NCBI RefSeq assembly: GCF_000449425.2
Contig: NZ_AVHW01000053.1
Location: forward strand, 1 to 64,000
Length of the DNA: 64,000 nucleotides
Direction: 5' to 3'
DNA from: Clostridioides difficile CD160
GTDB taxonomy: Bacteria > Bacillota > Clostridia > Peptostreptococcales > Peptostreptococcaceae
Below the pieces are notes generated by a model. The model had not been told where the DNA came from, searched no databases, and saw only the letters and a list, made by a program, of their open reading frames with translations. The position numbers were made by a program, and so were the translations under genes. Shown here piece after piece: positions 42,494 through 52,125 of the stretch. The stretch's first letter is position 1. Each line of letters opens with the position of its first letter.

Positions 42494-44284
42494 ATGAATG
42501 ATATAAAAGACATTATTGAAGAAATAAAGGCTAGATGCGATATAGCAAGTATAATATCTGAATATATGAATATAAAACAATCTGGAGCCAATTATAAAGG
42601 ATTATGTCCATTTCATGGTGAAAAGACACCATCTTTCTATATAAATACATCAAAACAAATTTATAAATGTTTTGGATGTGGAGAAGGTGGAGATGTGATA
42701 AATTTTGTCATGAAAATGGAAAATTTAGATTTTATGGATGCTGTAAAAATTTTAGCGAATAAATGCGGTATAGAAATTAACACTAACATGAATGAAGAGA
42801 CTAGGATTAAAATAGAAAAATCCAAAAAATTTCAAGATATTCACACAGAAGCAGCTAGATTTTATCTTTCAAACTTGTTGGGAAGTAAGAATCTTGGGTA
42901 TGAATATTTAAGAATAAGAGGACTAGATGATAAAATTATTAAGAAATTTGGTTTAGGATTTTCTTTGGATTCATGGAATTCACTTATGAACACTCTAATC
43001 AGCAAAGGATATAAAAAGCAAGATTTGTTGGAGTGCGGTCTAATTGCAAAAAACAGAGATGGAACTAATTGCTATGATAAATTTAGAAATAGAGTTATGT
43101 TTCCTATATTCGACTATAGAGGAAATATAATAGGATTTGGGGGAAGAGTATTAGATGATTCTTTACCAAAATACTTAAATTCTCCAGACACAATAATTTT
43201 TAATAAAAAACAGAACTTATATGGATTAAACTTTGCTAGAAAGAATTTAGAGAGTAAAACTATAGTCTTAGTTGAAGGATATATGGATTTAATTTCGCTT
43301 TATCAGTATGGTATAAGAAATGTAGTAGCAACCCTTGGAACAGCCTTGACTGAACAACAAGGTATTTTAATAAAGAGATATGCGGACACTGCTATTATAT
43401 CTTATGATTCTGATGAACCAGGAATAAAAGCGACTTTAAGAGCTATAGATATACTTACTAAATTAGGTATTAATGTAAAAGTGTTGGATTTAAAAGATGC
43501 GAAAGACCCAGATGAATTTGTAAGAAAATATGGACTTAATGATTATAGAAAAGCTATGGATGTTTCTACTCACTACATAAAATATAAAATAGATCATCTT
43601 AAAAAAGAATTTAATATTCAAAAAGATGAAGAACGAGTGAAGTTCGCAAAAGAAGCTTCTAAAATTATAAAACAATTGACAAGTCCTGTTGAAATTGATT
43701 TTTATACAAAGTATTTAAGCAATCAAATAGATATTAATGTCGAGTCTATAAAGAGAGAAGTATATGGTAAAAATTATAATAAGCCATATAATAACAAAAA
43801 TCAAAAGAAAGCAGAAGAAAAAATAATTGAAAAAGTCGAAGTCAGACAAGATGGAAAACAATTAGTTGAAGAGACTCTAATAAAAATAATGTTAGAAGAT
43901 AAAAAAATTAGAGAAATAGCGTTACTAAAAGTAGAAGAAAGTGATTTTTTACTGAAAGAAAGTAAAGAAATTTTAAATTACATGATTAAAAATCAAGAAT
44001 TGGACAAAATAACTATTGACAAATTGAAAAGTTTAAACATATCCGAAGAATACTTAAAAGAATTAAATTCAATTTCTTTGAATAGTATAAACTTAGAGAA
44101 CACAAAAGAAATAGAAGGAATAATAACAAATATCCGAAAAAATTCATTAGAAGAACAAATTAACAGCTTGTTGAGAGAACAACAAGAATTAGAAAATAAT
44201 AATGATATGAAAGAGGTAGATGGTAGAGTTATGGAAATCGCTTTAAAAATAGTTGATATAAATAAAATTTTAAAGAGCTTGTAG
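42494..44284 (+). CDS. dnaG: DNA primase
   Basis: A 596-residue bacterial primase. The CHC2 zinc-binding domain is at the N-terminus ([13 protein letters not shown], then [11 protein letters not shown]). A catalytic core follows with the TOPRIM motif ([16 protein letters not shown], then ISYDSDEPG) and the C-terminal helicase-binding region. ATG 42494 follows AGAAGGTGAT; the longer frame from 42458 is unlikely. It synthesises RNA primers at the replication fork. It is followed by the sigma factor gene after 17 bp, preserving the classic dnaG-rpoD part of the macromolecular synthesis operon; rpsU is not here. Confidence 0.95.
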   Translation: MNDIKDIIEEIKARCDIASIISEYMNIKQSGANYKGLCPFHGEKTPSFYINTSKQIYKCFGCGEGGDVINFVMKMENLDFMDAVKILANKCGIEINTNMNEETRIKIEKSKKFQDIHTEAARFYLSNLLGSKNLGYEYLRIRGLDDKIIKKFGLGFSLDSWNSLMNTLISKGYKKQDLLECGLIAKNRDGTNCYDKFRNRVMFPIFDYRGNIIGFGGRVLDDSLPKYLNSPDTIIFNKKQNLYGLNFARKNLESKTIVLVEGYMDLISLYQYGIRNVVATLGTALTEQQGILIKRYADTAIISYDSDEPGIKATLRAIDILTKLGINVKVLDLKDAKDPDEFVRKYGLNDYRKAMDVSTHYIKYKIDHLKKEFNIQKDEERVKFAKEASKIIKQLTSPVEIDFYTKYLSNQIDINVESIKREVYGKNYNKPYNNKNQKKAEEKIIEKVEVRQDGKQLVEETLIKIMLEDKKIREIALLKVEESDFLLKESKEILNYMIKNQELDKITIDKLKSLNISEEYLKELNSISLNSINLENTKEIEGIITNIRKNSLEEQINSLLREQQELENNNDMKEVDGRVMEIALKIVDINKILKSL

Positions 44285-44301
44285 AGAAAGGAGGTTTGAG
44301 T

Positions 44302-45468
44302 GTGGAAAATAAATCGAATAAAAAAGAGTTAAAAAAAGTCACTGCTAAGACATTAATAGAAAAAGGAAAAAAGCAAGGTTCATTAACACTTGCAGAGATA
44401 ATGGAAGCTTTTTCGGAGACTGAACTTGATAAGGACCAAGTAGAAAATCTTTATGAGACTTTAGGTAATCTGGGAATAGAAATAACAGAAACAAAAAACT
44501 ATAAAGCTGATATAGATTTTTCGGCTACTGATGATGATTTGAGTATAAGCAACCTAGATGAAGATACAGAAGCAATTTCACATGAAGACTCTTCTGCAAT
44601 AGAAATAGAAACTGTGGATTTATCTTTACCAAAAGGGATAAGTATAGATGACCCTGTTAGAATGTACTTAAAAGAAATAGGAAAAATTCCTCTACTTAAA
44701 CCACATGAGGAAGTAGAATTTGCTAGGAGAATGCACGAAGGTGATGAGATAGCCAAACAAAGATTAGTTGAGGCAAACTTAAGATTGGTTGTAAGTATAG
44801 CAAAAAGATATGTTGGAAGAGGTATGCTTTTCTTAGATTTAATACAAGAGGGAAATTTAGGTCTTATAAAAGCAGTCGAAAAATTTGACTATACAAAAGG
44901 ATATAAGTTTAGTACTTATGCAACATGGTGGATAAGACAAGCCATAACACGTGCCATCGCAGACCAAGCTAGAACTATAAGAATACCAGTTCACATGGTA
45001 GAGACTATAAATAAGCTAATAAGGGTATCAAGACAACTACTTCAAGAGCTTGGAAGGGACCCAAAACCAGAAGAAATTGCAAAAGAAATGGAAATGACAG
45101 AAGATAAAGTAAGGGAAATAATGAAAATAGCTCAGGACCCAGTATCTTTAGAAACTCCAATAGGAGAAGAAGAGGATAGCCATTTAGGCGACTTTATTCC
45201 AGATGATGATGCTCCAGCCCCAGCAGAGGCAGCAGCATATTCTTTACTAAAAGAACAAATAGAAGATGTACTTGGCTCATTAAATGATAGAGAGCAAAAA
45301 GTATTAAAACTTAGATTTGGTCTTGAAGATGGTAGGGCTAGAACTCTTGAAGAAGTTGGAAAAGAGTTCGATGTAACTAGAGAAAGAATAAGACAGATAG
45401 AAGCAAAAGCACTAAGAAAATTAAGACATCCAAGTAGATCAAAAAAACTTAGAGATTATTTAGATTAA
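44302..45468 (+). CDS. sigA: Primary RNA polymerase sigma factor SigA
   Basis: A 388-residue sigma-70 factor. Region 1.1 occupies the acidic N-terminus. Region 1.2 has [16 protein letters not shown], regions 2.1-2.4 have [27 protein letters not shown]-type sequence and [19 protein letters not shown], and region 4.2 has [24 protein letters not shown]. It directs housekeeping transcription. AAAGGAGG (44287-44294) fits GTG 44302 with 7-nt spacing; the TTG at 44296 is too close. Also called rpoD. It follows dnaG in the same operon. Confidence 0.96.
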   Translation: MENKSNKKELKKVTAKTLIEKGKKQGSLTLAEIMEAFSETELDKDQVENLYETLGNLGIEITETKNYKADIDFSATDDDLSISNLDEDTEAISHEDSSAIEIETVDLSLPKGISIDDPVRMYLKEIGKIPLLKPHEEVEFARRMHEGDEIAKQRLVEANLRLVVSIAKRYVGRGMLFLDLIQEGNLGLIKAVEKFDYTKGYKFSTYATWWIRQAITRAIADQARTIRIPVHMVETINKLIRVSRQLLQELGRDPKPEEIAKEMEMTEDKVREIMKIAQDPVSLETPIGEEEDSHLGDFIPDDDAPAPAEAAAYSLLKEQIEDVLGSLNDREQKVLKLRFGLEDGRARTLEEVGKEFDVTRERIRQIEAKALRKLRHPSRSKKLRDYLD

Positions 45469-45497
45469 AAAGATACATCATTAATGTTTTTGTATAA

Positions 45498-45530
45498 AGG
45501 CCATGGGATAAGTGATATCTCATGGCTATT
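45498..45530 (+). terminator. Terminator after sigA
   Basis: GGCCATGGGATA pairs with TATCTCATGGCT across a short loop, then TATTTTG follows. It lies 30 bp after the sigA stop. Confidence 0.75.
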
Positions 45531-45633
45531 TTGTAGTAGAGATTTAATTTTATTTTTTATAGTAACCTTAATTTAATACTTATGACTTACTATAAGGCCT
45601 ATAAATCAAGGAAAATTGAAAGGAGATATATAT

Positions 45634-46323
45634 TTGAAATTAACAGATAGATTATTAAAAATAGCATCATTGATATCATATGGTAAAAAAATAGCTGATA
45701 TAGGAACTGACCATGGATATATACCAGTATATTTGTTAAAAGAGGGAAGAGTACCGTTTGCAGTATTGGCAGATGTTAATAAAGGACCTCTTGACAATGC
45801 ACGCAAAGAGGTCATACAGAACAATCTTTTAGATAAGGTTGATTTACGATTGGGTTCTGGTATAGAGGTTCTTGAAATAGGGGAAATAGAAGAAGTAATA
45901 ATTGCTGGAATGGGTGGAATTTTGATAAGTGAACTTCTTGAAGCTAAAAAACAAGTAGCACATAATGTAGAAAAATTTATACTACAGCCTATGCAAGCAC
46001 AAGAAGAACTTAGACGTTATCTTTTGAATAATGGTTATGAAATCTTAGAAGAAGTTTTGGTAAGAGAAGATTTTAGGATATATGAAATAATAGTTGCCAA
46101 ATACACAGGCAAAAATACTATAATAGAAGATGAGATATACTTTGAAACTGGAATAAAACTTTTAGAAAATAAGGATTCTCTTTTTAATGAATTTATAGAA
46201 AAAAAGATAAAGACATATAGTGCTATAGTTAATAAGCTAGAAGGAATGAGTGGAGAAGTAATAGATAAAAAAAGAGAAGAGAGTAAAACTGCAATAAAAA
46301 AACTTGAAAATTTAATAAAATAA
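45634..46323 (+). CDS. trmK: tRNA (adenine-N1)-methyltransferase TrmK
   Basis: A 229-residue class I SAM-dependent methyltransferase of the TrmK/YqfN family that methylates A22 in tRNA. SAM-binding ADIGTDHGYIPVYLL is at the N-terminus, with DVNKGPLDNAR, GSGIEVL and IIAGMGGILISELL, then FILQPMQA. A helical C-terminal coiled coil is normal for the family. TTG 45634 follows AAGGAG at 8-nt spacing. The order sigA-trmK-Nif3 family is conserved in many Firmicutes. It is followed by the Nif3 gene after 13 bp. Confidence 0.93.
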   Translation: MKLTDRLLKIASLISYGKKIADIGTDHGYIPVYLLKEGRVPFAVLADVNKGPLDNARKEVIQNNLLDKVDLRLGSGIEVLEIGEIEEVIIAGMGGILISELLEAKKQVAHNVEKFILQPMQAQEELRRYLLNNGYEILEEVLVREDFRIYEIIVAKYTGKNTIIEDEIYFETGIKLLENKDSLFNEFIEKKIKTYSAIVNKLEGMSGEVIDKKREESKTAIKKLENLIK

Positions 46324-46336
46324 ATTGGAGGTATGT

Positions 46337-47434
46337 ATGTTATTAAAGAGTCTAACTAGAAAAATTGAAAAAAAGTATCCTCTAAACTTAGCTGAAGATT
46401 GGGATAATGTAGGTCTTATAGTTGGAGATTTTGATGTAGATGTAAAAAAAGTATTAGTATCTTTGGAAGCTAATGAAAATGTTATTGATGAAGCTATCTC
46501 AAAAAATATAGATTTAATTGTTACACATCATCCTTTTATATTTGGAAAAATCAATAAGATTAATAGTGCAGATTTAAAAGGTAGACTTATACAAAAACTT
46601 ATTAAAAATGATATAGCACTTTATTCTATGCACACTAACTTTGACATAGCATTTGATGGTTTAAATGACTATTTTATGGAAATTATGGAATTTGGTAACT
46701 CAAAGGTTTTAGATATAACAGAAAGCGAGATTTTATATAAACTCGCAGTATATGTACCATGTAATTATTCAGATGAATTGAAAAGAGTTTTAAGTAATTC
46801 AGGAGCAGGTCATATAGGAAATTATAGTGATTGTACATTTTCAATAGAAGGTGAAGGACAATTTAAACCATTAAAAGGCTCTAATCCGTTTCTTGGAAGC
46901 ATAAATGATATAGAAGTAGTAAATGAGGTTAAAATTGAAACTGTGGTGCCACAGAAGCTTTTAGGAGGGGTAATAAGTTCCATGTTGGATGCACATCCTT
47001 ATGAAGAAGTTGCATATGATTTGTACAAGCTAGAAAATAAAGGCAAGACATTTGGCTTAGGTAGAGTAAGTAGACTTGATGAAAGTATGACATTAGAAAA
47101 TCTTTCAAATAAAATAAAAGAGAAATTAAATATGAAACATATCAGAGTAGTTGGAAATCTTAATACAAATATAACGAAAGTAGCAGTTGTAACAGGGGCT
47201 GGTTCAGAGTTTGTAAAAAAAGCTAAGAGACAAGGAGCAGAAGTTTTAATAACAGGAGATGTAAAGTATCATGAGGCACAAGATGCACTTGATATAGGAA
47301 TGTGTATAGTAGACTGTGGGCATTTTGATACAGAAGATATATTTAAAAACGTTATGAAGAGATTTTTGGATGAATTTAATGAAATAGAAGTAATAAAAAG
47401 TGATGTATATTTGAATCCATTTAGTATCATTTAG
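46337..47434 (+). CDS. Nif3-like dinuclear metal center hexameric protein
   Basis: A 365-residue YqfO/Nif3 family protein. Metal-binding segments are at both ends: WDNVGLIVGD, IVTHHPFIFGK (His-His), SMHTNFDIAFDGLND near the N-terminus, and TGDVKYHEAQDALD with CGHFDTED near the C-terminus. The central insertion (about 130-225) is the PII-like domain typical of YqfO. ATG 46337 follows TTGGAGG. It is often described as GTP cyclohydrolase type 2 by name only; the true role is unsettled. It is co-transcribed with trmK. Confidence 0.92.
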   Translation: MLLKSLTRKIEKKYPLNLAEDWDNVGLIVGDFDVDVKKVLVSLEANENVIDEAISKNIDLIVTHHPFIFGKINKINSADLKGRLIQKLIKNDIALYSMHTNFDIAFDGLNDYFMEIMEFGNSKVLDITESEILYKLAVYVPCNYSDELKRVLSNSGAGHIGNYSDCTFSIEGEGQFKPLKGSNPFLGSINDIEVVNEVKIETVVPQKLLGGVISSMLDAHPYEEVAYDLYKLENKGKTFGLGRVSRLDESMTLENLSNKIKEKLNMKHIRVVGNLNTNITKVAVVTGAGSEFVKKAKRQGAEVLITGDVKYHEAQDALDIGMCIVDCGHFDTEDIFKNVMKRFLDEFNEIEVIKSDVYLNPFSII

Positions 47435-47455
47435 TCATTTAGTCATTTAGTAGTA
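47429..47455 (+). repeat. Short tandem repeat CATTTAGT at gene end
   Basis: CATTTAGT is repeated three times in tandem at about 47430-47453, starting at the stop codon of the Nif3 gene. Slippage here could change the 3' untranslated region but not the protein. Confidence 0.7.
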
Positions 47456-47513
47456 TTTTATTATAAAAAATACTATACAAAAAATAAATTTGAATTTAAT
47501 TAGGGGGATAAAG

Positions 47514-48086
47514 ATGAAAGTAGCAGTAATTTTTCATAGTGTTTGTGGGAGTACATATTTATTAGCAAGAACATACAAAGAAGTACTTGAAGAAATGAAT
47601 ATAGAAGTAGATATGTTTAAAGTAAGTGATGAGGTTGCAAAAACACTTCTTCAGTATTATTTAATAAATTCAAAAGAATATAAAGATGAGTTTGAGAGTA
47701 TAAATACAATTAAATCTGGAAAAGAATTGCTAGATTATGACGCTATATTTATGGGCTCACCAACATACTATGGAAATGTATCTGGTCCAATGAAGATGTT
47801 TATGGATAGCTTTTCTGATATTTGGGTAGGTGCTCCTTTGAGTGGAAAAATATTTGGTTGTTTTGCCACAGCAGGTTCACAACATGGAGGAGGAGAACTT
47901 TCTTTACAAGCAATGAATATATTTGCCCAACATATGGGAATGACTCTTTTATCAGTTCCATGTACAGTAAGAGGAGACAATCCAGCATATGGAATACTAC
48001 ATATAGCAGGAGATAACTCTGATATAAGACCAAGTGATGATGTTAAGCTTGGTATAAAAGATTATCTAAAAAGATTGAGTGTATAA
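47514..48086 (+). CDS. Flavodoxin-like NAD(P)H-dependent oxidoreductase
   Basis: A 190-residue FMN-binding protein of the flavodoxin/WrbA-like group. Phosphate-binding loop FHSVCGSTYLLARTYKEV and the isoalloxazine loop MGSPTYYGNVSGPMKMFMD are visible, with TAGSQHGGGELSLQ later. It is expected to be a cytoplasmic quinone or general flavin reductase. A strong TAGGGGGAT site precedes ATG 47514. Whether it belongs to the trmK-Nif3 operon is unclear because the gap is 80 bp. A terminator follows at 48102. Confidence 0.88.
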   Translation: MKVAVIFHSVCGSTYLLARTYKEVLEEMNIEVDMFKVSDEVAKTLLQYYLINSKEYKDEFESINTIKSGKELLDYDAIFMGSPTYYGNVSGPMKMFMDSFSDIWVGAPLSGKIFGCFATAGSQHGGGELSLQAMNIFAQHMGMTLLSVPCTVRGDNPAYGILHIAGDNSDIRPSDDVKLGIKDYLKRLSV

Positions 48087-48101
48087 GAATATCAAATTAA
48101 A

Positions 48102-48136
48102 GTACCTAAAAGTGGCTGTATAGCTACTTTTAGGTA
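48102..48136. terminator. Bidirectional terminator
   Basis: TACCTAAAAGTGGCT pairs with TAGCTACTTTTAGGTA around GTA. It lies between the convergent flavodoxin-like and oxidase-like genes and could serve both. Confidence 0.75.
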
Positions 48137-48150
48137 TATTAGTGTATTTA

Positions 48151-48618
48151 TTATAAGCGTGAAGCTTTACCAGAAATATGGTCAATTTCTATTTTAACTA
48201 CAGTTGTTAAATTTATATCTTTCTCTATGTATTTCATGCCCTCTTCAAAAAATCCTTTAGAATATTTTTTTATGATTTCTACAAGAGCATTTTTCTTTTC
48301 CTCACCTTCTACAGTTGAAGCTTTTCCAAATACCACAGCACTAGAATATGTAGTGCTAAATTTGTCTGGAATAACATTTTCATTAGCAACTACTAAAAAA
48401 GAAACTTTGTTGTTGTTTGATATATTATCTAATTTATGACCATTTCTTGCACAATGGAAGTAAATAGAATCATTAAGGTAAACATAGTTTACAGCAACTC
48501 CATAAGGATAGCCATTTTCAGATATAGTAGAAAAAGTACCAAATTCACCATTTTTTAATACTTCTACAGTATCTTCTTTTGTCATTTCTCTCTTTTTCAA
48601 TCTCATTTCTCTAAACAT
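48151..48618 (-). CDS. Pyridoxamine 5'-phosphate oxidase family protein
   Basis: A 155-residue split-barrel flavin-binding protein. Features are MRLKKREMTKEDTVEVLKNGEFGTFSTI-type N-terminus, YPYGVAVNYVYLNDSIYFHCARNGHKLDNI in the FMN/heme-binding barrel, and a C-terminal KIEIDHISGKASR. This is the NimA/5-nitroimidazole-reductase-like group, so the same family name covers nitroreductase-like and unknown members. Resistance to nitroimidazoles should not be inferred from the family alone. GAAAGGATGATATT precedes the ATG at 48618. It is monocistronic. Confidence 0.85.
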   Translation of the reverse strand: MFREMRLKKREMTKEDTVEVLKNGEFGTFSTISENGYPYGVAVNYVYLNDSIYFHCARNGHKLDNISNNNKVSFLVVANENVIPDKFSTTYSSAVVFGKASTVEGEEKKNALVEIIKKYSKGFFEEGMKYIEKDINLTTVVKIEIDHISGKASRL

Positions 48619-48714
48619 AATATCATCCTTTCTAATTTTGATTATTAAATTAAATTTTAAAACATTTATAAAGATTATGCTATCCTTTTTACAAATTTAA
48701 AATAAAAATTAGAG

Positions 48715-48746
48715 TTGACAATTATAAAAATTTAGAATATTATAAT
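48715..48746 (+). promoter_or_regulatory. Promoter of the T-box / trpP unit
   Basis: TTGACA at 48715-48720 is followed after 17 bp by TATTAT (48738-48743); an alternative TATAAT at 48741-48746 has 20-bp spacing. The T-box leader begins soon after. Confidence 0.75.
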
Positions 48747-48764
48747 AGCAACAGCAAATTAAAA

Positions 48765-49048
48765 ATCCTATGACAAGGAAGAGTAATTATGTTTAGCTTC
48801 AACATAGAGAGCTGAGGAGGGTGGAATCTTAGCAAGAAGGGATATAGTGAATGGACCTTAGAGGAGTGAATTGAAATCATATTATTATGAGAGTAGACTT
48901 TATCGTCAGTCGCACGTTACAGCGAATAGGGTATGTAAGTACCTGATAATGAGATGTATAAGAATTAAACTTAGGGTTTATTTTTTATATAATTTAGGTG
49001 GCAACGCGGATAATCTCCGTCCTATTGATTTAGGACGGAGTTTTTTAT
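48765..49048 (+). promoter_or_regulatory. T-box riboswitch, tryptophan specificity
   Basis: A tRNA-sensing leader upstream of trpP. The conserved T-box antiterminator sequence AGGTGGCAACGCGG lies at 48996-49009. A perfect terminator stem (CTCCGTCCTA / TAGGACGGAG, 49015-49040) follows with six T. The candidate specifier codon UGG at 48852-48854, in GTGAATGGACC, reads tryptophan. The UGGC of the antiterminator bulge would pair with a tRNA ending in GCCA, which fits bacterial tRNA-Trp (G73). Uncharged tRNA-Trp should therefore turn on the transporter. Confidence 0.92.
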
Positions 49049-49195
49049 TTTACAAAAACTCTTAAAAGAAAATATATAAATTTCAGAAAAAGGTGGTGAA
49101 AAAGATGTTATGAACTTTCAAAGCTAAAGAGGATGATTTAGAAAATTGGCAAAAAAATAAAATAAATATTAATAAAATTAGGGAGAATTATTACA

Positions 49196-49747
49196 ATGAA
49201 AACGAATACAAAAAAATTAACTTTAAATGCAATACTTTTAGCTATGGGATTACTAATACATCAACTTACACCTGCTATAGGACTTCCAATGCAACCAGAT
49301 ATATCACTAGCAATGATGTTTATAATAATGATATTAAATAAAGAGGATTATAAGATTTGTCTAGTAGCAGGAATTGTGACAGGAATATTTGCAGCACTAA
49401 CAACTAAATTTCCAGGTGGTCAGATTCCAAACATACTTGATAAAACTATTACAATAAATATAATGTTCATGATAATGTATGTAATTTATAAATTACCATT
49501 TATGAAAAACTTAAGTAATAAAAAGCAAGACTTAATAGTAGCTACAATAATATTTCCAATAGGAACTATTGTGAGTGGAACTGCATTTTTACTGTTTGCT
49601 CAAGTGATAGTAGGTCTTCCTGGAGGTTCATTTATGGCATTGTTTATGGTTGCAGTAGTACCAGCAATACTAATAAATTTAATAGCTGGTTTACTGTTAT
49701 TTAAGGTAGTAAGTATGTCTATAAGAAGGGTAAGTTATCAAGGTTAA
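49196..49747 (+). CDS. trpP: Tryptophan transporter TrpP
   Basis: A 183-residue membrane protein with five or six hydrophobic helices, of the TrpP/YhaG family related to ECF S-components. The N-terminal MKTNTKKLTLNAILLAMGLLIHQLTP and PGGQIPN, PNILDKTIT, LPGGSFMALF motifs are typical. The T-box with a Trp specifier upstream supports tryptophan as substrate. GGGAGAAT precedes ATG 49196. It may work alone or with a shared ECF energising module encoded elsewhere. No trp biosynthetic gene is adjacent. Confidence 0.88.
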   Translation: MKTNTKKLTLNAILLAMGLLIHQLTPAIGLPMQPDISLAMMFIIMILNKEDYKICLVAGIVTGIFAALTTKFPGGQIPNILDKTITINIMFMIMYVIYKLPFMKNLSNKKQDLIVATIIFPIGTIVSGTAFLLFAQVIVGLPGGSFMALFMVAVVPAILINLIAGLLLFKVVSMSIRRVSYQG

Positions 49748-49794
49748 ATATTATGACTTACAATGATATTTAAAAAAATAAATAATGAAATAGT

Positions 49795-49834
49795 AAAGAG
49801 GTATCAAGTAAAACTTAATACTTAATACCTCTTT
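49795..49834 (+). terminator. Terminator after trpP
   Basis: AAAGAGGTATCAAGT pairs with ACTTAATACCTCTTT with a short loop, and GTTTGTT follows. It ends the T-box/trpP transcript. Confidence 0.7.
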
Positions 49835-49866
49835 GTTTGTTAATTTTAACAATATTAAACACTATA

Positions 49867-50343
49867 TTATACATGATAAGGAGATAATAAAGAATGTATC
49901 TTTAAAGTCTCAACCAAACAGCAAAATTTATCTAACAAACATACAATTAATGCTTCTTTGTATTTAGGTGGCTTAATAGTAAGTGGCCACATATGTTTTA
50001 AAATGATATCAGTTTCCATTTCATTTATTTGAAAAAATAAATTTGCATTTTTTAGTGCTTCTTTAGGATGAGTAAATCCGTGTAATCCTTTTCTATCTCC
50101 TTTGTAATGCCAGTCATAAAGGAAAAAGTCGTGTAATAAAGCTCCTCTAATAACACTTTGAATATCAACATTTAGATGCAATTTTTTACATAATAGATAA
50201 CTATAATATGCTACTGATAAACTATGTTCAAGACATGAAACATTGCCATGATGAGGAAATGTTCTCATAAGTTGTACTTGTTCTGAAGAAAGTATTTCAG
50301 AAGCACATTCATTAAAGTATTTGATTTCAGCTTTTGACAACAT
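49867..50343 (-). CDS. HD domain phosphohydrolase family protein
   Basis: A 158-residue HD-domain protein. The metal-binding residues are visible in HHGNVSCLEHSLSVAYYSYLL and ALLHDFFLYDW (His-Asp pair), with a later KHMWPL. It resembles YqeK/uncharacterised HDIG-like hydrolases acting on nucleotides. The start at 50343 (MLSKAEIKYF) follows GGAG at suitable distance; the longer frame from 50388 lacks a ribosome binding site. It is convergent with trpP and separated from it by a terminator. The substrate is unknown. Confidence 0.85.
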   Translation of the reverse strand: MLSKAEIKYFNECASEILSSEQVQLMRTFPHHGNVSCLEHSLSVAYYSYLLCKKLHLNVDIQSVIRGALLHDFFLYDWHYKGDRKGLHGFTHPKEALKNANLFFQINEMETDIILKHMWPLTIKPPKYKEALIVCLLDKFCCLVETLKIHSLLSPYHV

Positions 50344-50461
50344 TATGCAAATCTCCATTTCTAGTAATATATAAATACTATATTTCAATGATAATATGAA
50401 ATATTTCTTATCCTACAAAATATAATACCCAATAATACAAGTAAGATACCTTTTATGGTAT

Positions 50462-51553
50462 TTAAAGTAAAAGAGATTTTATTAGGCTAAACAATGAAAA
50501 AATTAAAAGTAAAGCTATAGCAATATATATTATCTTTCCAATAGGATTTCCAAAATTTACAGTATACCCAATACCAAATCTCTTATCAACCATTAATGAT
50601 GGGTCGTTTGGATTATTATATATAATGCCTGCTATCCAATGTTTTTCATCATCTTCTGGAGAATAGGACGAGTTAGACTTTAAATTTGGAGACTTAATAT
50701 AAGTTATTATTAAATAAATTATAACTAAAAATGTTACTATAATTATAGCAGTTGATAAATTTGTTTTTATTGATAAAAAAGCAGTAAAAAGTTGTATTGT
50801 CATTAAAATCATCAATATCAAAAATAAATAACCAATTTTGTTTAGATATTTAATGTTTTCAGCTCGACTTTCTTCAATTTTATTTGAATCTATTTTAATT
50901 CTTGACTTTATAGAACCAATAGAAGTTATATACAATAAAATGATTAAACAAAATGCAGTGCCTATTAATTTAAAAACATTAAAATATGATTTTTCCATAA
51001 AAGAATTAGGAGTTCCATTTATAGTCCAATTGATAGCAATTAAGTCTGGCAGTTGATTATAATTAAATACTATAAAAAGACTCATTCCAAAAGCAAGTAG
51101 TATTGGTATTAAATATAATATTTTAAACCTTTTTATTATTTTATTTTTTTTATTTAAGAAATCCATATCTACTATTAACTTTGAATCTATATCTATATGA
51201 CCTTCTGTAGAATAAATTTCTGATTTAAACTTTTTAGCTTTATTATGAGTATAAATATATAATAGACTTTCATATAATAAAAATCCCATTATACCAATAA
51301 AATAAGAAAGTTCCAGTTTATTAAATGCAAGAACTAGGATAAAAATTAATATAAAGTCTATAATAAAACCTAAAGATAAAAGTTTTTTAAACTTCTTATC
51401 CAACATTATAAAGTTAGTATAGTTTTTGTGTTCTTGGTCTATAGAAACTCCATAAATATGTTTTTTACCTACTAAATAAGGCATGAAATAAAATGAAGCA
51501 TACATCAAAATTAAAACTGGAAATATTGTAAATAAACATTCAATCTTACTCAT
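50462..51553 (-). CDS. SdpI/DUF1648-type membrane protein
   Basis: A 363-residue polytopic protein with about seven hydrophobic helices. The DUF1648 signature LPDLIAINWTINGTPNSFMEKS lies near residue 170, and a DUF5808 segment (KHWIAGIIYNNPNDPSLMVDKRFGIGYTVNFGNPIGK) at about 300-340, quoted here only as endpoints of a motif. Such proteins resemble SdpI immunity proteins and partner GntR regulators. ATG 51553 follows GAGGTG. It overlaps the GntR gene by 8 bp, so the two form one operon with autoregulation likely. The function is probably envelope stress or peptide immunity, but this is inference. Confidence 0.8.
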   Translation of the reverse strand: MSKIECLFTIFPVLILMYASFYFMPYLVGKKHIYGVSIDQEHKNYTNFIMLDKKFKKLLSLGFIIDFILIFILVLAFNKLELSYFIGIMGFLLYESLLYIYTHNKAKKFKSEIYSTEGHIDIDSKLIVDMDFLNKKNKIIKRFKILYLIPILLAFGMSLFIVFNYNQLPDLIAINWTINGTPNSFMEKSYFNVFKLIGTAFCLIILLYITSIGSIKSRIKIDSNKIEESRAENIKYLNKIGYLFLILMILMTIQLFTAFLSIKTNLSTAIIIVTFLVIIYLIITYIKSPNLKSNSSYSPEDDEKHWIAGIIYNNPNDPSLMVDKRFGIGYTVNFGNPIGKIIYIAIALLLIFSLFSLIKSLLL

Positions 51554-51935
51554 GATATTTCACCTCGTATTTGTCAAATAAATTTGAACTTAGTGATAAA
51601 AATTCTTCTTTGCTGATACCTGATAAATAAGATTTTGCTACTAGAAGTTCTAAGTCAAGCTTATTTTTTTGACGAGTTGGATTTGCAGCTTTTATTGGTA
51701 ATTCAGCAACAATAGCACCTTTTCTTCTATCAATATTTAAGAAGCCTTCTTCTTTTAACTCATTATAAGACTTATTTACTGTATGCAAATTTACACCAAT
51801 ATTTTCAGCCATACTTCTTACAGATGGAAGTGATTCGTTTATTTTCAATTCTCCCGAAGCTATAGCTTTAGTTATTTCTTCTTTAATTTGTACATAAATA
51901 GATTTATCACTATTAAAATCTAAATTTAAAACCAT
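51546..51935 (-). CDS. GntR family regulator, YtrA subfamily
   Basis: A 129-residue regulator. The N-terminal GntR winged helix spans residues 10-75 (SIYVQIKEEITKAIASGEL, SLPSVRSMAENIGVNLHTVNKSYNEL, GFLNIDRRKGAIV). The short helical tail marks the YtrA subfamily, usually paired with membrane transporters. It is translated ahead of an SdpI/DUF1648 gene with overlapping ends. GGAGG lies before the ATG at 51935. A likely operator, the imperfect palindrome around CGATTGTTATATATATAGTA, sits at about 51960-51985. Confidence 0.88.
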   Translation of the reverse strand: MVLNLDFNSDKSIYVQIKEEITKAIASGELKINESLPSVRSMAENIGVNLHTVNKSYNELKEEGFLNIDRRKGAIVAELPIKAANPTRQKNKLDLELLVAKSYLSGISKEEFLSLSSNLFDKYEVKYHE

Positions 51936-52125
51936 AAAAGACCTCCATTATGCTTTATAAATGAAAACGATTGTTATATATATAGTATAACATAAAAAAT
52001 AATGTCAAACACAAAATATAAATTTATATTTTGTAAAAATTGTAATTTAAAAATAACATAATTTTTATCAAAATAATACAGATACTATCTATAGATAGAA
52101 ATAAAAATTAGAAAGGAGAAAAAAT

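Noticed and set aside
48151-48618. Nitroimidazole resistance (nim) gene
   Set aside because: The split-barrel family is broad, and membership alone does not support resistance.
48871-49065. ORF of 64 codons before trpP, considered as a leader peptide
   Set aside because: It lies wholly inside the T-box RNA, lacks a ribosome binding site, and regulation is explained by tRNA binding.
49080-49180. Short coding stretch (KAKEDDLENWQKN) with a Trp codon between the T-box and trpP
   Set aside because: The frame has no clean start: the ATG after GGTGG runs into TGA after two codons. It is probably chance or a decayed frame.
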